Position numbers and translations under genes: made by a program
In this document: piece after piece, positions 1-7,967 of the stretch
How positions within the stretch are numbered: the stretch's first letter is position 1
How the letters are laid out: each line of letters begins with the position of its first letter
DNA from: JAHEFX01 sp964614585
GTDB lineage: Bacteria > Actinomycetota > Acidimicrobiia > Spongiisociales > JAENVV01
Direction of reading: 5' to 3'
Length of the DNA stretch: 48,485 bases
NCBI GenBank assembly: GCA_964614585.1
Contig: CAZTLW010000003.1
Span: 1-48,485, forward strand
Notes under the pieces: model-generated
What the model saw: only the letters and a program-made list of their open reading frames with translations
The model's database searches: none
What the model was told of the DNA's origin: nothing

Positions 1-870
1 TCAGCGTTCGACGTCGAGCGTCTCGTCGAGCCAGGCGAGCGTGGCCTCGATGGCCTGGCGCTGCTGATCGTCCATCGAGATCTCGGCGGGCGGGAACAGA
101 CCCGGGGTCCCCAGGGGCTGTTGGAACTGGTGGTGGCTGGCGCCCTCGATGACCACCTCGGTGACCGGGGCCTCGGGCATGGCCGCCTGCAAGTCGTCGG
201 CCGGCCCGCCGTCGGCCGGTGAGAACTCGTCGAGGCCACCGAACAGGTAGAGGGAGGGCTGGTCCACGAGCGGGTACCGCTCGTCGGCATCGACACCCTG
301 CCAATAGGGGGGTGGTGCGGGCGCCCAGTGGACGAGGGCATCGGCCTCGTCCACGCCGGCCGCGACGAAGGCGGCGAGCGGTCCCCCCACCGAGTACCCG
401 CCGAGAGCCAGTCGGTCCGGGTCGGCCTGGGCGTCGAGGTCGCCGGCGAGCGCTAGGTCGGTGGCCTGCTCGGCGAGTGCCACGACCCTGCCGTGGTGGC
501 GGAGGTCGATGAACCGCAGCGGCCGGGTGTCGGGCGCCACCACCAGATAGCCCCAGGACGCCAGGGTCTCGTGGAGTTCGGTGTGGTAGTAGGCCTGCAC
601 GTTGGAGCCCATCACCCACACGAACGTCGGGAGCGGTCCGTCGGCGCCGTCGGGCCGGTACACGGTGATCCCGAACGGCTCGCCGTCGGCGCCGTCGGCC
701 ACGTCCACTCGATCGGCAACGACCTCGAACGGCCCCTGGGTTGCGGGCGGCGGGTCGAGGGGATTGGGCTCCCAGACCCGGAACAGGTTGTTCTCGATGA
801 CGCCGCTCCACAGGACGCCCGCCAGGGCGACCACGAGGACGCCGACTCCGATGCCGATCCACTTGAGCAC
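1..870 (-). CDS. membrane-anchored alpha/beta hydrolase (chlorophyllase/dienelactone-hydrolase-like)
   Basis: A 289-residue protein read from a GTG at 870; its stop codon is the first three bases of the window. Residues 1-25 form one hydrophobic segment (IGIGVGVLVVALAGVLW), suggesting an N-terminal membrane anchor with the catalytic domain outside. The nucleophile elbow GYSVGG (G-x-S-x-G) puts the likely catalytic Ser at residue 160. Near the C-terminus GASHHQF supplies the candidate catalytic His, and the LFGGLDEFSP stretch is where the acid loop is expected. The family cleaves esters or related bonds; the substrate cannot be told. It is divergent from potA with about 80 bp between starts. 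No clear ribosome site precedes the GTG, so the exact start is uncertain, but longer versions would run over potA. Confidence 0.8.
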   Translation of the reverse strand: MLKWIGIGVGVLVVALAGVLWSGVIENNLFRVWEPNPLDPPPATQGPFEVVADRVDVADGADGEPFGITVYRPDGADGPLPTFVWVMGSNVQAYYHTELHETLASWGYLVVAPDTRPLRFIDLRHHGRVVALAEQATDLALAGDLDAQADPDRLALGGYSVGGPLAAFVAAGVDEADALVHWAPAPPPYWQGVDADERYPLVDQPSLYLFGGLDEFSPADGGPADDLQAAMPEAPVTEVVIEGASHHQFQQPLGTPGLFPPAEISMDDQQRQAIEATLAWLDETLDVER

Positions 871-936
871 GTGAACGTACGAACTCGGCGGTGAGGGTGG
901 ATGGCACCCGATGCCCACACCCTCCTGCGGCGAGCG

Positions 937-942
937 TATGGT
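937..942 (+). promoter_or_regulatory. predicted -10 box (TATGGT) of the pot operon
   Basis: TATGGT ends 9 nt before the ATG at 952, so transcription would start at or within a base or two of the start codon. No Shine-Dalgarno sequence lies between. It is one of many such boxes in the window. Confidence 0.5.
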
Positions 943-951
943 TTGCCGCCG

Positions 952-2022
952 ATGAGTGAGCAGTCCGCCCCTGCCGTGGAGCTCCGCGGCGTCGTGAAGA
1001 CCTTCGGCGACGTCACCGCCGTCGCGGGCGTCGACCTCACCATCGCCGACGGTGAGTTCTTCTCGCTGCTCGGGCCGTCGGGGTGTGGCAAGACGACCTT
1101 GCTGCGGATGATCGCCGGTCTCGAGTTCCCGACCGAGGGCTCGATCCGCATCCACGGCGCCGAGATGGGCCTCCGTCCGCCCGACAAGCGACCGGTCAAC
1201 ACCGTCTTCCAGTCGTACGCCCTGTTTCCCCACATGACGGTCGCCGACAACGTCGCCTTCGGGCTGCGGATGCGCAAGGTGGCCCGCGACGAGATCGACG
1301 ACCGGGTGGCGCAGGCGATCGGCCTCGTGCAACTCGGCGGCATGGAGTCCCGACGCCCCACCCAGTTGTCGGGCGGACAGCAGCAGCGGGTGGCGCTGGC
1401 GCGGGCCCTCGTCAACGAGCCCGAGGTGCTGCTCCTCGACGAGCCGCTCGGGGCGCTGGACCTCAAGCTCCGCCAGCAGATGCAGTTCGAGCTCAAGGAC
1501 CTCCAGGAGCGGGTTGGGATCACGTTCGTCTACGTGACCCACGACCAGGAGGAGGCCCTCACCATGAGCGACCGGATCGCCGTCATGGACGCCGGGTTGT
1601 TCCTGCAGGTCGACGGCCCCGAGACGCTCTACGAGCGCCCGGCCAACCGGTTCGTGGCGGGCTTCGTCGGGGACACCAACTTCCTCGACGCCGTCGTCGT
1701 CGACGACGGTCGGGTCCGACTCGGGAACGGCCGGGAGGTGGCGGTGGTGACGATGAGCGACCCGGGCACGCCGGTCGTGCTGGCGCTCCGCCCCGAGAAG
1801 GTGTTCCTGGAGACCACCCCCGAGGAGGGCACCGAGCGGGTCCCCGGCGTCGTTCGCCAGTCCCGCTACCTCGGCGACCACTTCTTCTACGAGGTGTCGA
1901 TCGAGGGGGTCGGCTCCATCCACGTGTGGGCCCAGAACGAGCCGACCTTCGAGCGGTACGTCGCCGGTGACGAGGTCATCGTGACCTGGCGGCCGTCGGC
2001 GGTCGTGGCGCTGGAGGACTGA
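952..2022 (+). CDS. potA: spermidine/putrescine ABC transporter ATP-binding protein PotA
   Basis: The ATPase that powers polyamine import, working on the cytoplasmic face with PotB and PotC. The 356-residue protein has Walker A GPSGCGKTT, Q-loop FQSYALFPHMT, signature LSGGQQQR, Walker B VLLLDEPLGALD and H-loop THDQEEA, then a C-terminal TOBE-like domain (from about residue 235), the layout of the PotA/MalK group. The ATG at 952 is preferred over an in-frame ATG at 901, because the upstream stretch has no homology character and a -10 box sits just before 952. It is the first gene of a four-gene operon: the stop TGA is directly followed by the GTG of potB. The substrate is assigned from the PotD at the end of the operon. 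Confidence 0.93.
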   Translation: MSEQSAPAVELRGVVKTFGDVTAVAGVDLTIADGEFFSLLGPSGCGKTTLLRMIAGLEFPTEGSIRIHGAEMGLRPPDKRPVNTVFQSYALFPHMTVADNVAFGLRMRKVARDEIDDRVAQAIGLVQLGGMESRRPTQLSGGQQQRVALARALVNEPEVLLLDEPLGALDLKLRQQMQFELKDLQERVGITFVYVTHDQEEALTMSDRIAVMDAGLFLQVDGPETLYERPANRFVAGFVGDTNFLDAVVVDDGRVRLGNGREVAVVTMSDPGTPVVLALRPEKVFLETTPEEGTERVPGVVRQSRYLGDHFFYEVSIEGVGSIHVWAQNEPTFERYVAGDEVIVTWRPSAVVALED

Positions 2023-2949
2023 GTGGCCCTCCCGCCGCCCGACGACCTCGACGTCGCCGACCCGACCCCCGAGGCGCTCGAGGACGCCGCCGCCCGCTCC
2101 CGCGCCCGGGAGGGGTTCCGGCTGGCGCTGCCCGCCTACGGCTACCTCATCGTCTTCTTCGCCGTGCCGCTCGTCATCGTGGCGGTGGTCGCCTTCTTCG
2201 GCCGGCGAAGCCCGCGGGGATCGCTCGAGTTCGGCGGATTCACCCTCGAGAACTTCGCCCGGATCTTCGCCCAGACGCCCGACGGCGACTTCCTCGTCCT
2301 CCAGATCACCGCTCGGTCCTTCTGGTTCGCCATCCTCACGACGCTCATCTGCCTGCTGATGGCCTACCCGCTCGCCTACTTCATGGCCACCCGCACCTCC
2401 CAGCGGCTCCGGGCGATCCTGTTGGTGCTCGTGATGATCCCGTTCTGGTCGAACTTCCTCGTGCGCACGTATGCCTGGCGGGTGCTGCTGTCGCCCGACG
2501 GGATCGTGGAGCGGATCACCTCGGTGGTCGGGTTCGCCGAACCGCTCATCTTCACGTCGACGGCCATCATCATCGGACTCGTGTACGGCTACCTGCCGTT
2601 CATGGTCCTGCCGCTGTACGCGGCCCTCGAGCGCATGGACTGGCGACTGGTGGAGGCGGCCCGGGACCTGTACGCGGGCGGTTGGGACTCCTTCTGGCGG
2701 ATCACCTGGCCGATCTCGCGTCCGGGGGTGATCGCCGGGTCGATCCTCGTGTTCATCCCCTCCATCGGCGCCTACGTGACCCCCGAGATCCTCGGGGGCG
2801 CCCGGGAGACGATGCTGGGCTCGTTCATCGTCCGCCAGTTCCTCTCGGCCCGCGACTTCCCGTTCGGCTCGGCGCTGTCGGTGGTCGTGATGGTGGTGAT
2901 GCTCGGCGCCACCCTCGTCTACTTCCGCACCGGGGGGCGCAACCTGTGA
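2023..2949 (+). CDS. potB: polyamine ABC transporter permease PotB
   Basis: One of two inner-membrane channel subunits of the PotABCD importer. The 308-residue protein starts with GTG immediately after the potA stop. About 35 charged residues come first, then a hydrophobic segment (AYGYLIVFFAVPLVIVAVVA) and about five more membrane segments. The binding-protein-dependent permease loop that contacts the ATPase is seen as VEAARDLYAGGWDSFWRITWPISRPG (EAA motif). The stop overlaps the start of potC (GTGA), which suggests translational coupling. Confidence 0.92.
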   Translation: MALPPPDDLDVADPTPEALEDAAARSRAREGFRLALPAYGYLIVFFAVPLVIVAVVAFFGRRSPRGSLEFGGFTLENFARIFAQTPDGDFLVLQITARSFWFAILTTLICLLMAYPLAYFMATRTSQRLRAILLVLVMIPFWSNFLVRTYAWRVLLSPDGIVERITSVVGFAEPLIFTSTAIIIGLVYGYLPFMVLPLYAALERMDWRLVEAARDLYAGGWDSFWRITWPISRPGVIAGSILVFIPSIGAYVTPEILGGARETMLGSFIVRQFLSARDFPFGSALSVVVMVVMLGATLVYFRTGGRNL

Positions 2950-3773
2950 TCGGCCTCAGCCGCTGGGCCCGGGGCGCCCTCGCCACCAACGCGTGGATGG
3001 TCTACGTCTTCTTCTATGCCCCGATCGCGGTCCTCGTCGTGTACTCGTTCAACGACAACACGCTCGTCGGGGTCTGGACCGAGGCGTCGCTGCGCTGGTA
3101 CCGGGAGATGCTCGAGAACGAGGCCGTGCTGCGGGCGCTCCGCAACTCGTTGGTGGTGGCGGTCATCTCGACGATCGTGGCGACCGCCCTGGGGACCATG
3201 GCGGCGCTCGCCCTCGAGCGGTACCGCTGGCGGGGGCGACGGGCGTTCGACGCCCTCCAGTACCTGCCCATCATCATCCCGGACGTCACGATGGCCGTGA
3301 TGATGCTGCTGTTCTTCGTGCAGGTCTTCCAGCTCGCCGGGTTCGCCGACCTGCGGCTGTCGCTGGGGATCGGCACCATCTCGATCAGCCACATCGCCTT
3401 CAACATCTCGTTCGTGGCGGTCGTCGTCCGGGCTCGGGTCTCCGGCCTCGACCCCCAACTCGAGGAGGCCGCCGCCGACCTCTACGCCAACCGCTGGGCC
3501 ACCTTCCGCCGGGTCACCCTGCCGCTGATCGCCCCCGGCATCGCCGGCGGGGCGCTGTTGGCGCTGACCCTGTCGCTCGACGACGTCGTCATCACCTCGT
3601 TCGTCTCGGGCCCCGGGTCGACCACGCTCCCCGTCTACGTGTTCGGCCTCGTCCGCCGCGGCGTCACGCCCCTCATCAACGCCGTATCTACCGTCATGTT
3701 GGTGGCGTCGATACTCTTGGTCCTTGCGTCGCTGGCCTTCCAGCGACGAGGCGAGGAAGGAAAGGCAACCTGA
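2946..3773 (+). CDS. potC: polyamine ABC transporter permease PotC
   Basis: The second channel subunit of the importer, 275 residues, starting at a GTG that overlaps the potB stop by four bases. Six hydrophobic segments can be picked out, beginning with AWMVYVFFYAPIAVLVVYS. The EAA loop is present as LEEAAADLYANRWATFRRVTLPLIAPG. The motif YSFNDN after the first segment is typical of PotC. Its own stop overlaps the potD ATG (TGATG), so the whole operon is tightly coupled. Confidence 0.92.
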   Translation: MIGLSRWARGALATNAWMVYVFFYAPIAVLVVYSFNDNTLVGVWTEASLRWYREMLENEAVLRALRNSLVVAVISTIVATALGTMAALALERYRWRGRRAFDALQYLPIIIPDVTMAVMMLLFFVQVFQLAGFADLRLSLGIGTISISHIAFNISFVAVVVRARVSGLDPQLEEAAADLYANRWATFRRVTLPLIAPGIAGGALLALTLSLDDVVITSFVSGPGSTTLPVYVFGLVRRGVTPLINAVSTVMLVASILLVLASLAFQRRGEEGKAT

Positions 3774-4885
3774 TGCGACGAATCCTGTGGATGGTGGCGG
3801 TCCTGGCCCTGGTGGCCGCCGCCTGTGGTGGTGATGGTGACGACGGGGGCGACGGCGAGGCCCTCGCCTGCGGGGTCGGCGAGACCGACGGCGACCTGGT
3901 CCTCTACAACTGGACCGAGTACATCGATCCCACCCTTATCGACGACTTCGAGGCGGAGTACGGCGTCGCCGTCATCGAGGACTTCTTCCCGAACAACGAG
4001 GAGCTGTTCGCCAAGGTCGATGCCGGCGCCGCCGGGTACGACGTGGCGGTCCCCTCGGACTACATGGTCTCGATCATGGCCGACGAGGGCCTGCTCATGG
4101 AGTTGGACAAGGATGCGATCCCCAACATCGAGAACCTCGCCCCCGAGTTCACCTCGGTCCCCTACGACGAGGGCAACGTCTACTCGGTGCCCTACCAGTG
4201 GGGCACGACCGGCATCGCCGTGGACCTCGAGGTCGTCGGCGAGGACTTCGACGAGAGCTGGGCGCTCATCTTCGACCCCGCCGCAGCGGGCATCGAGCCC
4301 GTCCCCACCTCGGTGCTCAACGACACCCGTGAGGTGCTCGGCGCCGCCCTCCGGTACCTCGGGTACTCGCTGAACACGACCGACCAGGCCGAGCTCGACG
4401 AGGCCTCCCAGTTGCTGGCCAACGCCACCGACACCATCACGGTGTTCGACTCCGACCAGTACGAGGACCTGCTGATCGAGGGCACGACCGCCATCGCCCA
4501 CGGCTACTCCGGCGACTTCTTCGCCGCCTTCGACGGCGCTTCGACCGACGAGTTCGATGCCTACGAGCGGTACTACTACTTCGTGCCCGAGGAGGGCGGC
4601 GTGCGGTGGGTCGACAACATGGTCGTCCTCGCCGATGCACCCAGCCCCTGCACGGCGCACACGTTCATCAACTTCATGTTGGAGCCCGAGAACGGTGCCA
4701 CCCTGACGAACTGGAACTACTACGGCAGCCCGAACGCGGCCGCCGAGGAGTTCATCCTCCCCGAGATCCTCGAGGATCCCTCGATCTACCCGACGGAGGA
4801 GACCCTTGCCAACCTCGAGTTCCTCGCCGACACCGGCGACTTCGAGGTCCAGTACGAGGACGCGTTCACCCGGGCGCGCGGCTAG
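3773..4885 (+). CDS. potD: polyamine ABC transporter substrate-binding lipoprotein PotD
   Basis: The extracytoplasmic receptor of the importer. The 370-residue precursor has a signal peptide with lipobox LVAAAC, so Cys18 is the expected lipid-modified residue. An acidic Asp/Gly-rich linker follows. The mature start, LVLYNWTEYIDPTLIDDFE, is the classic PotD N-lobe sequence, and VPSDYMVSIMADEGLL and VPYQWGTTGIAVD are further family blocks. Aromatic and acidic residues that bind amine groups are expected in these blocks. The ATG overlaps the potC stop, and a strong purine-rich ribosome site (GAGGAAGGAAAGG, about 3752-3764) lies inside the potC end. Spermidine or putrescine is the likely ligand, but which one is not decided by sequence. 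Confidence 0.93.
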   Translation: MRRILWMVAVLALVAAACGGDGDDGGDGEALACGVGETDGDLVLYNWTEYIDPTLIDDFEAEYGVAVIEDFFPNNEELFAKVDAGAAGYDVAVPSDYMVSIMADEGLLMELDKDAIPNIENLAPEFTSVPYDEGNVYSVPYQWGTTGIAVDLEVVGEDFDESWALIFDPAAAGIEPVPTSVLNDTREVLGAALRYLGYSLNTTDQAELDEASQLLANATDTITVFDSDQYEDLLIEGTTAIAHGYSGDFFAAFDGASTDEFDAYERYYYFVPEEGGVRWVDNMVVLADAPSPCTAHTFINFMLEPENGATLTNWNYYGSPNAAAEEFILPEILEDPSIYPTEETLANLEFLADTGDFEVQYEDAFTRARG

Positions 4886-4904
4886 CCGCCGCCACCGTCG
4901 ATGG

Positions 4905-4935
4905 CCGGGCCCGGGGCGTCGAGCCCCGGGCCCGG
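4905..4935 (+). terminator. GC-rich terminator-like hairpin after potD
   Basis: A perfect 13-bp inverted repeat (CCGGGCCCGGGGC and GCCCCGGGCCCGG) with a 5-nt loop GTCGA, 19 nt after the potD stop. No T-tract follows, as is common for actinobacterial hairpins. It separates the pot operon from the leaderless promoter of the next gene. Confidence 0.6.
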
Positions 4936-4941
4936 GTCGCG

Positions 4942-4947
4942 TAGCGT
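4942..4947 (+). promoter_or_regulatory. predicted -10 box (TAGCGT), leaderless type
   Basis: TAGCGT lies 7 nt before the ATG at 4955 with no Shine-Dalgarno sequence between, directly after the potD hairpin. Confidence 0.5.
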
Positions 4948-4954
4948 GCCGCCC

Positions 4955-6100
4955 ATGGCTGGACCACTGCACGGCGTCACCGTCATCGAGATCGTGGGCC
5001 TCGGCCCCGGCCCCTTCTGCGGCATGCTCCTCGCCGATCTCGGGGCCGACGTCATCCGCATCGACCGGGTCGACCCCGGGCGGATGTTCCGGGCGGGCGA
5101 CCCGTCCACCGACGTCATGGCCCGGAGCCGGCGGTCGGTCGCCGTCGACCTGAAGCGTCCCGAGGGCGTCGACGTCGTGCTGCGTCTGGCCGCCGGGGCC
5201 GACGCCCTCTTCGAGGGCATGCGGCCCGGCGTCGCCGAGCGCCTCGGGATCGGTCCCGAGGCGGTGGCGGGCGCCAATCCGGCCATCGTCTACGGGCGCA
5301 TGACCGGTTGGGGCCAGGACGGGCCCTGGGCGCAGATGGCCGGGCACGACATCGACTACATCGCCCTCACCGGGATGCTCGGCGCCATCGGCCGAGCCGG
5401 TGGCCCGCCCGTGCCGCCGTTGAACCTGCTCGGGGACTTCGGCGGTGGCGGACTCATGCTCGCCTTCGGGATCGTGGCGGGCATCCTCCACGCCCGGGCC
5501 ACCGGGGAGGGGCAGGTGGTCGATGCCGCCATGGTGGACGGCGCCTCGGTGCTCGGCTCGATGGTGTTCGGGTTGGCCGCAGCGGGGGGGTGGACCCCCG
5601 AGCGGGGGACCAACCTGCTCGACACGGGGGCGCCGTTCTACGACGTCTACGAGACCTCCGACGGTCGCCATGTCGGGGTCGGTGCGATCGAGCCGCAGTT
5701 CTTCGCCGCCCTGGTGGCGGGACTCGGCCTCCCGTCGGCCATGGCGGCCGAGCAGTGGGACCGATCGAAGTGGGAGGAGCACCGGGTGGCCATCGCCGCC
5801 GCCTTCGCCACCGCCGACCGGGACACGTGGGCGGCGCGTTTCGAGGGCACCGATGCCTGCGTGGCGCCGGTGCTCACCTACGAGGAGGCGCCGGCCCATC
5901 CCCACCTCGCCGCCCGTGGCACGTTCGTCGACGTCGCCGGCGTGACCCAGCCCGCCCCGGCACCCCGGTTCGACCGGACCCCCACCGGCGTCCCCCGGCC
6001 ACCCGTGGCACCCGGCGCCGACACCGATGCGGTCCTGGCCGACGCCGGGTTCGACGAGGCCGAGGTCACGAGGCTCCGGGAACTCGGTGCCATCGACTGA
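4955..6100 (+). CDS. mcr: alpha-methylacyl-CoA racemase (CaiB/BaiF CoA-transferase fold)
   Basis: Interconverts (R)- and (S)-2-methylacyl-CoA so that branched fatty acids can enter beta-oxidation. The 381-residue protein belongs to the type III CoA-transferase fold (GPGPFCGMLLADLGADVIRI at residues 15-34). The racemase residues are all visible: His131 in GHDIDY, Asp161 in LLGDFGGG and Glu246 in GAIEPQFF. As I recall them, the catalytic residues of Mycobacterium tuberculosis MCR are His126, Asp156 and Glu241, so the spacing is identical with an offset of five. A true CoA-transferase would be expected to carry Asp where it forms a CoA ester, in a different motif context. The start was chosen as the ATG after the TAGCGT box. 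The next genes are acyl-CoA synthetases and a dehydrogenase, which fits branched-chain fatty-acid breakdown. Confidence 0.88.
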   Translation: MAGPLHGVTVIEIVGLGPGPFCGMLLADLGADVIRIDRVDPGRMFRAGDPSTDVMARSRRSVAVDLKRPEGVDVVLRLAAGADALFEGMRPGVAERLGIGPEAVAGANPAIVYGRMTGWGQDGPWAQMAGHDIDYIALTGMLGAIGRAGGPPVPPLNLLGDFGGGGLMLAFGIVAGILHARATGEGQVVDAAMVDGASVLGSMVFGLAAAGGWTPERGTNLLDTGAPFYDVYETSDGRHVGVGAIEPQFFAALVAGLGLPSAMAAEQWDRSKWEEHRVAIAAAFATADRDTWAARFEGTDACVAPVLTYEEAPAHPHLAARGTFVDVAGVTQPAPAPRFDRTPTGVPRPPVAPGADTDAVLADAGFDEAEVTRLRELGAID

Positions 6101-6126
6101 CCCCTACCGGACACCGTCGTGATCGG

Positions 6127-6154
6127 TACCATCCTCCCGAGCACCAGAGGAAGG
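6127..6154 (+). promoter_or_regulatory. predicted -10 box TACCAT and ribosome site AGAGGAAGG for the first acyl-CoA synthetase
   Basis: TACCAT at 6127-6132 is followed by a short leader holding AGAGGAAGG at 6146-6154, just before the ATG at 6157. Unlike most starts in the window this gene has a leader with a Shine-Dalgarno sequence. Confidence 0.4.
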
Positions 6155-6156
6155 TC

Positions 6157-7965
6157 ATGACGATCACGAGCACCACGTTGCAGGAATTCACCGGCCCCGA
6201 CGAGGTCGCCGTCGACCCCGGCACCACCGTCCCCGACCTGTTGTGGCGGACCGAGGAGCGGTTCGCGGACCGCCCGGTGCTCGCCTATCGCGATGGCGAC
6301 CGCTTCGTCGACATCCCGATGTCGGAGATGGCCGAGATGGTGCGACGGGTCGCCGCCGGGTTCATCGCCCTCGGCATCGAGAAGGGCTCCCGGATCGCCC
6401 TGTTCTCCCCGACCCGGTGGGAGTTCACCATCTTCGACTACGCGATCTGGGTGGCGGGCTGTGCCACCGTGACGATCTACGAGACGTCGTCACCCGACCA
6501 GGTCGACTGGATCATGAAGGACTCGGGGGCGGTGGCCCTCGTGGCCGCCGACCAGGAGCTCATCTCGGTCTACGAGGCCCAGGCAGCTGCCCTCGGCACC
6601 TGCGAGCACGTGTTCTCGATCGACGACGGCGCCATCGATCAACTCACCGAGATCGGCAAGGACGTGAGCGACGAGGACGTGCGGGCCCGGGCGGACTCGA
6701 TCGCCCCCACCGATCTCGCCACGCTCGTGTACACGTCCGGCACCACCGGTCTCCCCAAGGGCTGTCACCTCACGCACCGCAACTTCGTGTGGGACGAGGC
6801 ACAGGCCAACAAGGCGGCGGGGCCGATCATCGACGAGAACTCCTCGACCCTCATGTTCCTGCCGCTGGCGCACATCTTCGCCCGGCTGTTGCAGGTGGTG
6901 TCCGTGTCCTCGGGCGCCAAGATGGCGTTCTCGACCGGGATCCCCAACCTGCTCGAGGAGTTGGCCATGGTCAAGCCGACCTGGCTCTTCTCGGTGCCGC
7001 GGGTGTTCGAGAAGGTCTACAACGGCGCCGTCACCAAGGCGACCGACGACGGCAAGGGCAAGATCTTCGAGACGGCCGCCCAGACCGCCATCGACTACGC
7101 CCAGGCCAAGGAGTCGGGCCGGGTGCCCTTCGTCCTCAAGGCCAAGCACGGCCTCTTCGACCGACTGGTCTACTCGAAGCTGCGGGCGACGCTCGGCGGC
7201 AACGCCGAATACGCCGTCTCGGGCGGGGCGCCGCTCGGGGCCCGGCTCGCCTACTTCTACGACGGCATCGGACTCAAGATCTTCGAGGGCTACGGCCTCA
7301 CCGAGACGACCGCCGCCTCGACGGTCAACACGCCCGACGGCCACCGTCGGATCGGCACCGTGGGCCGGCCGCTGCCCGGCGTGACGATCCGCATCGCCGA
7401 CGACGGCGAGGTGCTCATCAAGGGTGAGCACATCTTCGAGGGCTACTGGAACAACCCCGAGGCGACCGCCGAGGCGATCGACTCCGACGGGTGGTTCCAC
7501 TCCGGCGACATCGGCCAGCTCGACGCAGATGGCTTCCTCTCGATCACCGGGCGCAAGAAGGAGCTCATCGTCACCGCCGCCGGAAAGAACGTGGCCCCGG
7601 CGGTGCTCGAGGATCGGATGCGAGCCCACGCGATCGTCAGCCAGTGCATGGTGGTCGGTGACAAGCAGCCGTTCATCGCCGCCGTGGTGACCGTCGACCC
7701 CGAGGAGTGGCCCCGCTTCGCCGAACAGCACGGCAAGACCGGGTCGATCGCCGACAACGTCGACGATGCGGACCTCATCGCCGCCGTGCAGGTGGCCGTC
7801 GACGACGCCAACAAGGCCGTCAGCCGGGCGGAGTCGATCCGGACCTTCCGGATCCTCCCCGACGACTTCTCGGTCGAGACCGGGGAGTTGACGCCGACGC
7901 TGAAGGTGAAGCGGAAGGTCGTGGGCGAGAAGTACGCCGACACGATCGACGCCATCTACTCCTGA
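6157..7965 (+). CDS. fadD: long-chain acyl-CoA synthetase (FadD15/ACSL type)
   Basis: Activates fatty acids to acyl-CoA with ATP, through an acyl-adenylate. The 602-residue length and the core motifs match the long-chain (eukaryote-like, FadD15) subgroup: P-loop YTSGTTGLPKG, the FLPLAHIFAR block, GGAPLG, the adenine-site motif GYGLTETTA, the hinge GRKKELIVTAAGKNVAP, and a C-terminal lysine-rich LTPTLKVKRK carrying the expected catalytic Lys. The start is the ATG after AGAGGAAGG. It is followed two bases later by the acyl-CoA dehydrogenase and then by a very similar second synthetase at 9192, so the pair looks like a tandem duplication around fadE. Chain length cannot be read from sequence. 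Confidence 0.92.
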   Translation: MTITSTTLQEFTGPDEVAVDPGTTVPDLLWRTEERFADRPVLAYRDGDRFVDIPMSEMAEMVRRVAAGFIALGIEKGSRIALFSPTRWEFTIFDYAIWVAGCATVTIYETSSPDQVDWIMKDSGAVALVAADQELISVYEAQAAALGTCEHVFSIDDGAIDQLTEIGKDVSDEDVRARADSIAPTDLATLVYTSGTTGLPKGCHLTHRNFVWDEAQANKAAGPIIDENSSTLMFLPLAHIFARLLQVVSVSSGAKMAFSTGIPNLLEELAMVKPTWLFSVPRVFEKVYNGAVTKATDDGKGKIFETAAQTAIDYAQAKESGRVPFVLKAKHGLFDRLVYSKLRATLGGNAEYAVSGGAPLGARLAYFYDGIGLKIFEGYGLTETTAASTVNTPDGHRRIGTVGRPLPGVTIRIADDGEVLIKGEHIFEGYWNNPEATAEAIDSDGWFHSGDIGQLDADGFLSITGRKKELIVTAAGKNVAPAVLEDRMRAHAIVSQCMVVGDKQPFIAAVVTVDPEEWPRFAEQHGKTGSIADNVDDADLIAAVQVAVDDANKAVSRAESIRTFRILPDDFSVETGELTPTLKVKRKVVGEKYADTIDAIYS

Positions 7966-7967
7966 GC

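Noticed and set aside
1..1923. 640-codon open frame on the minus strand extending past the hydrolase through potA
   Set aside because: Beyond residue 870 it is antisense to potA with Asp/Arg/His-rich low-complexity protein; only the 1-870 part has domains.
952..4885. Iron or sulfate uptake operon instead of polyamine
   Set aside because: The binding protein has the PotD start NWTEYIDPTLI and the permease order is potB-potC.
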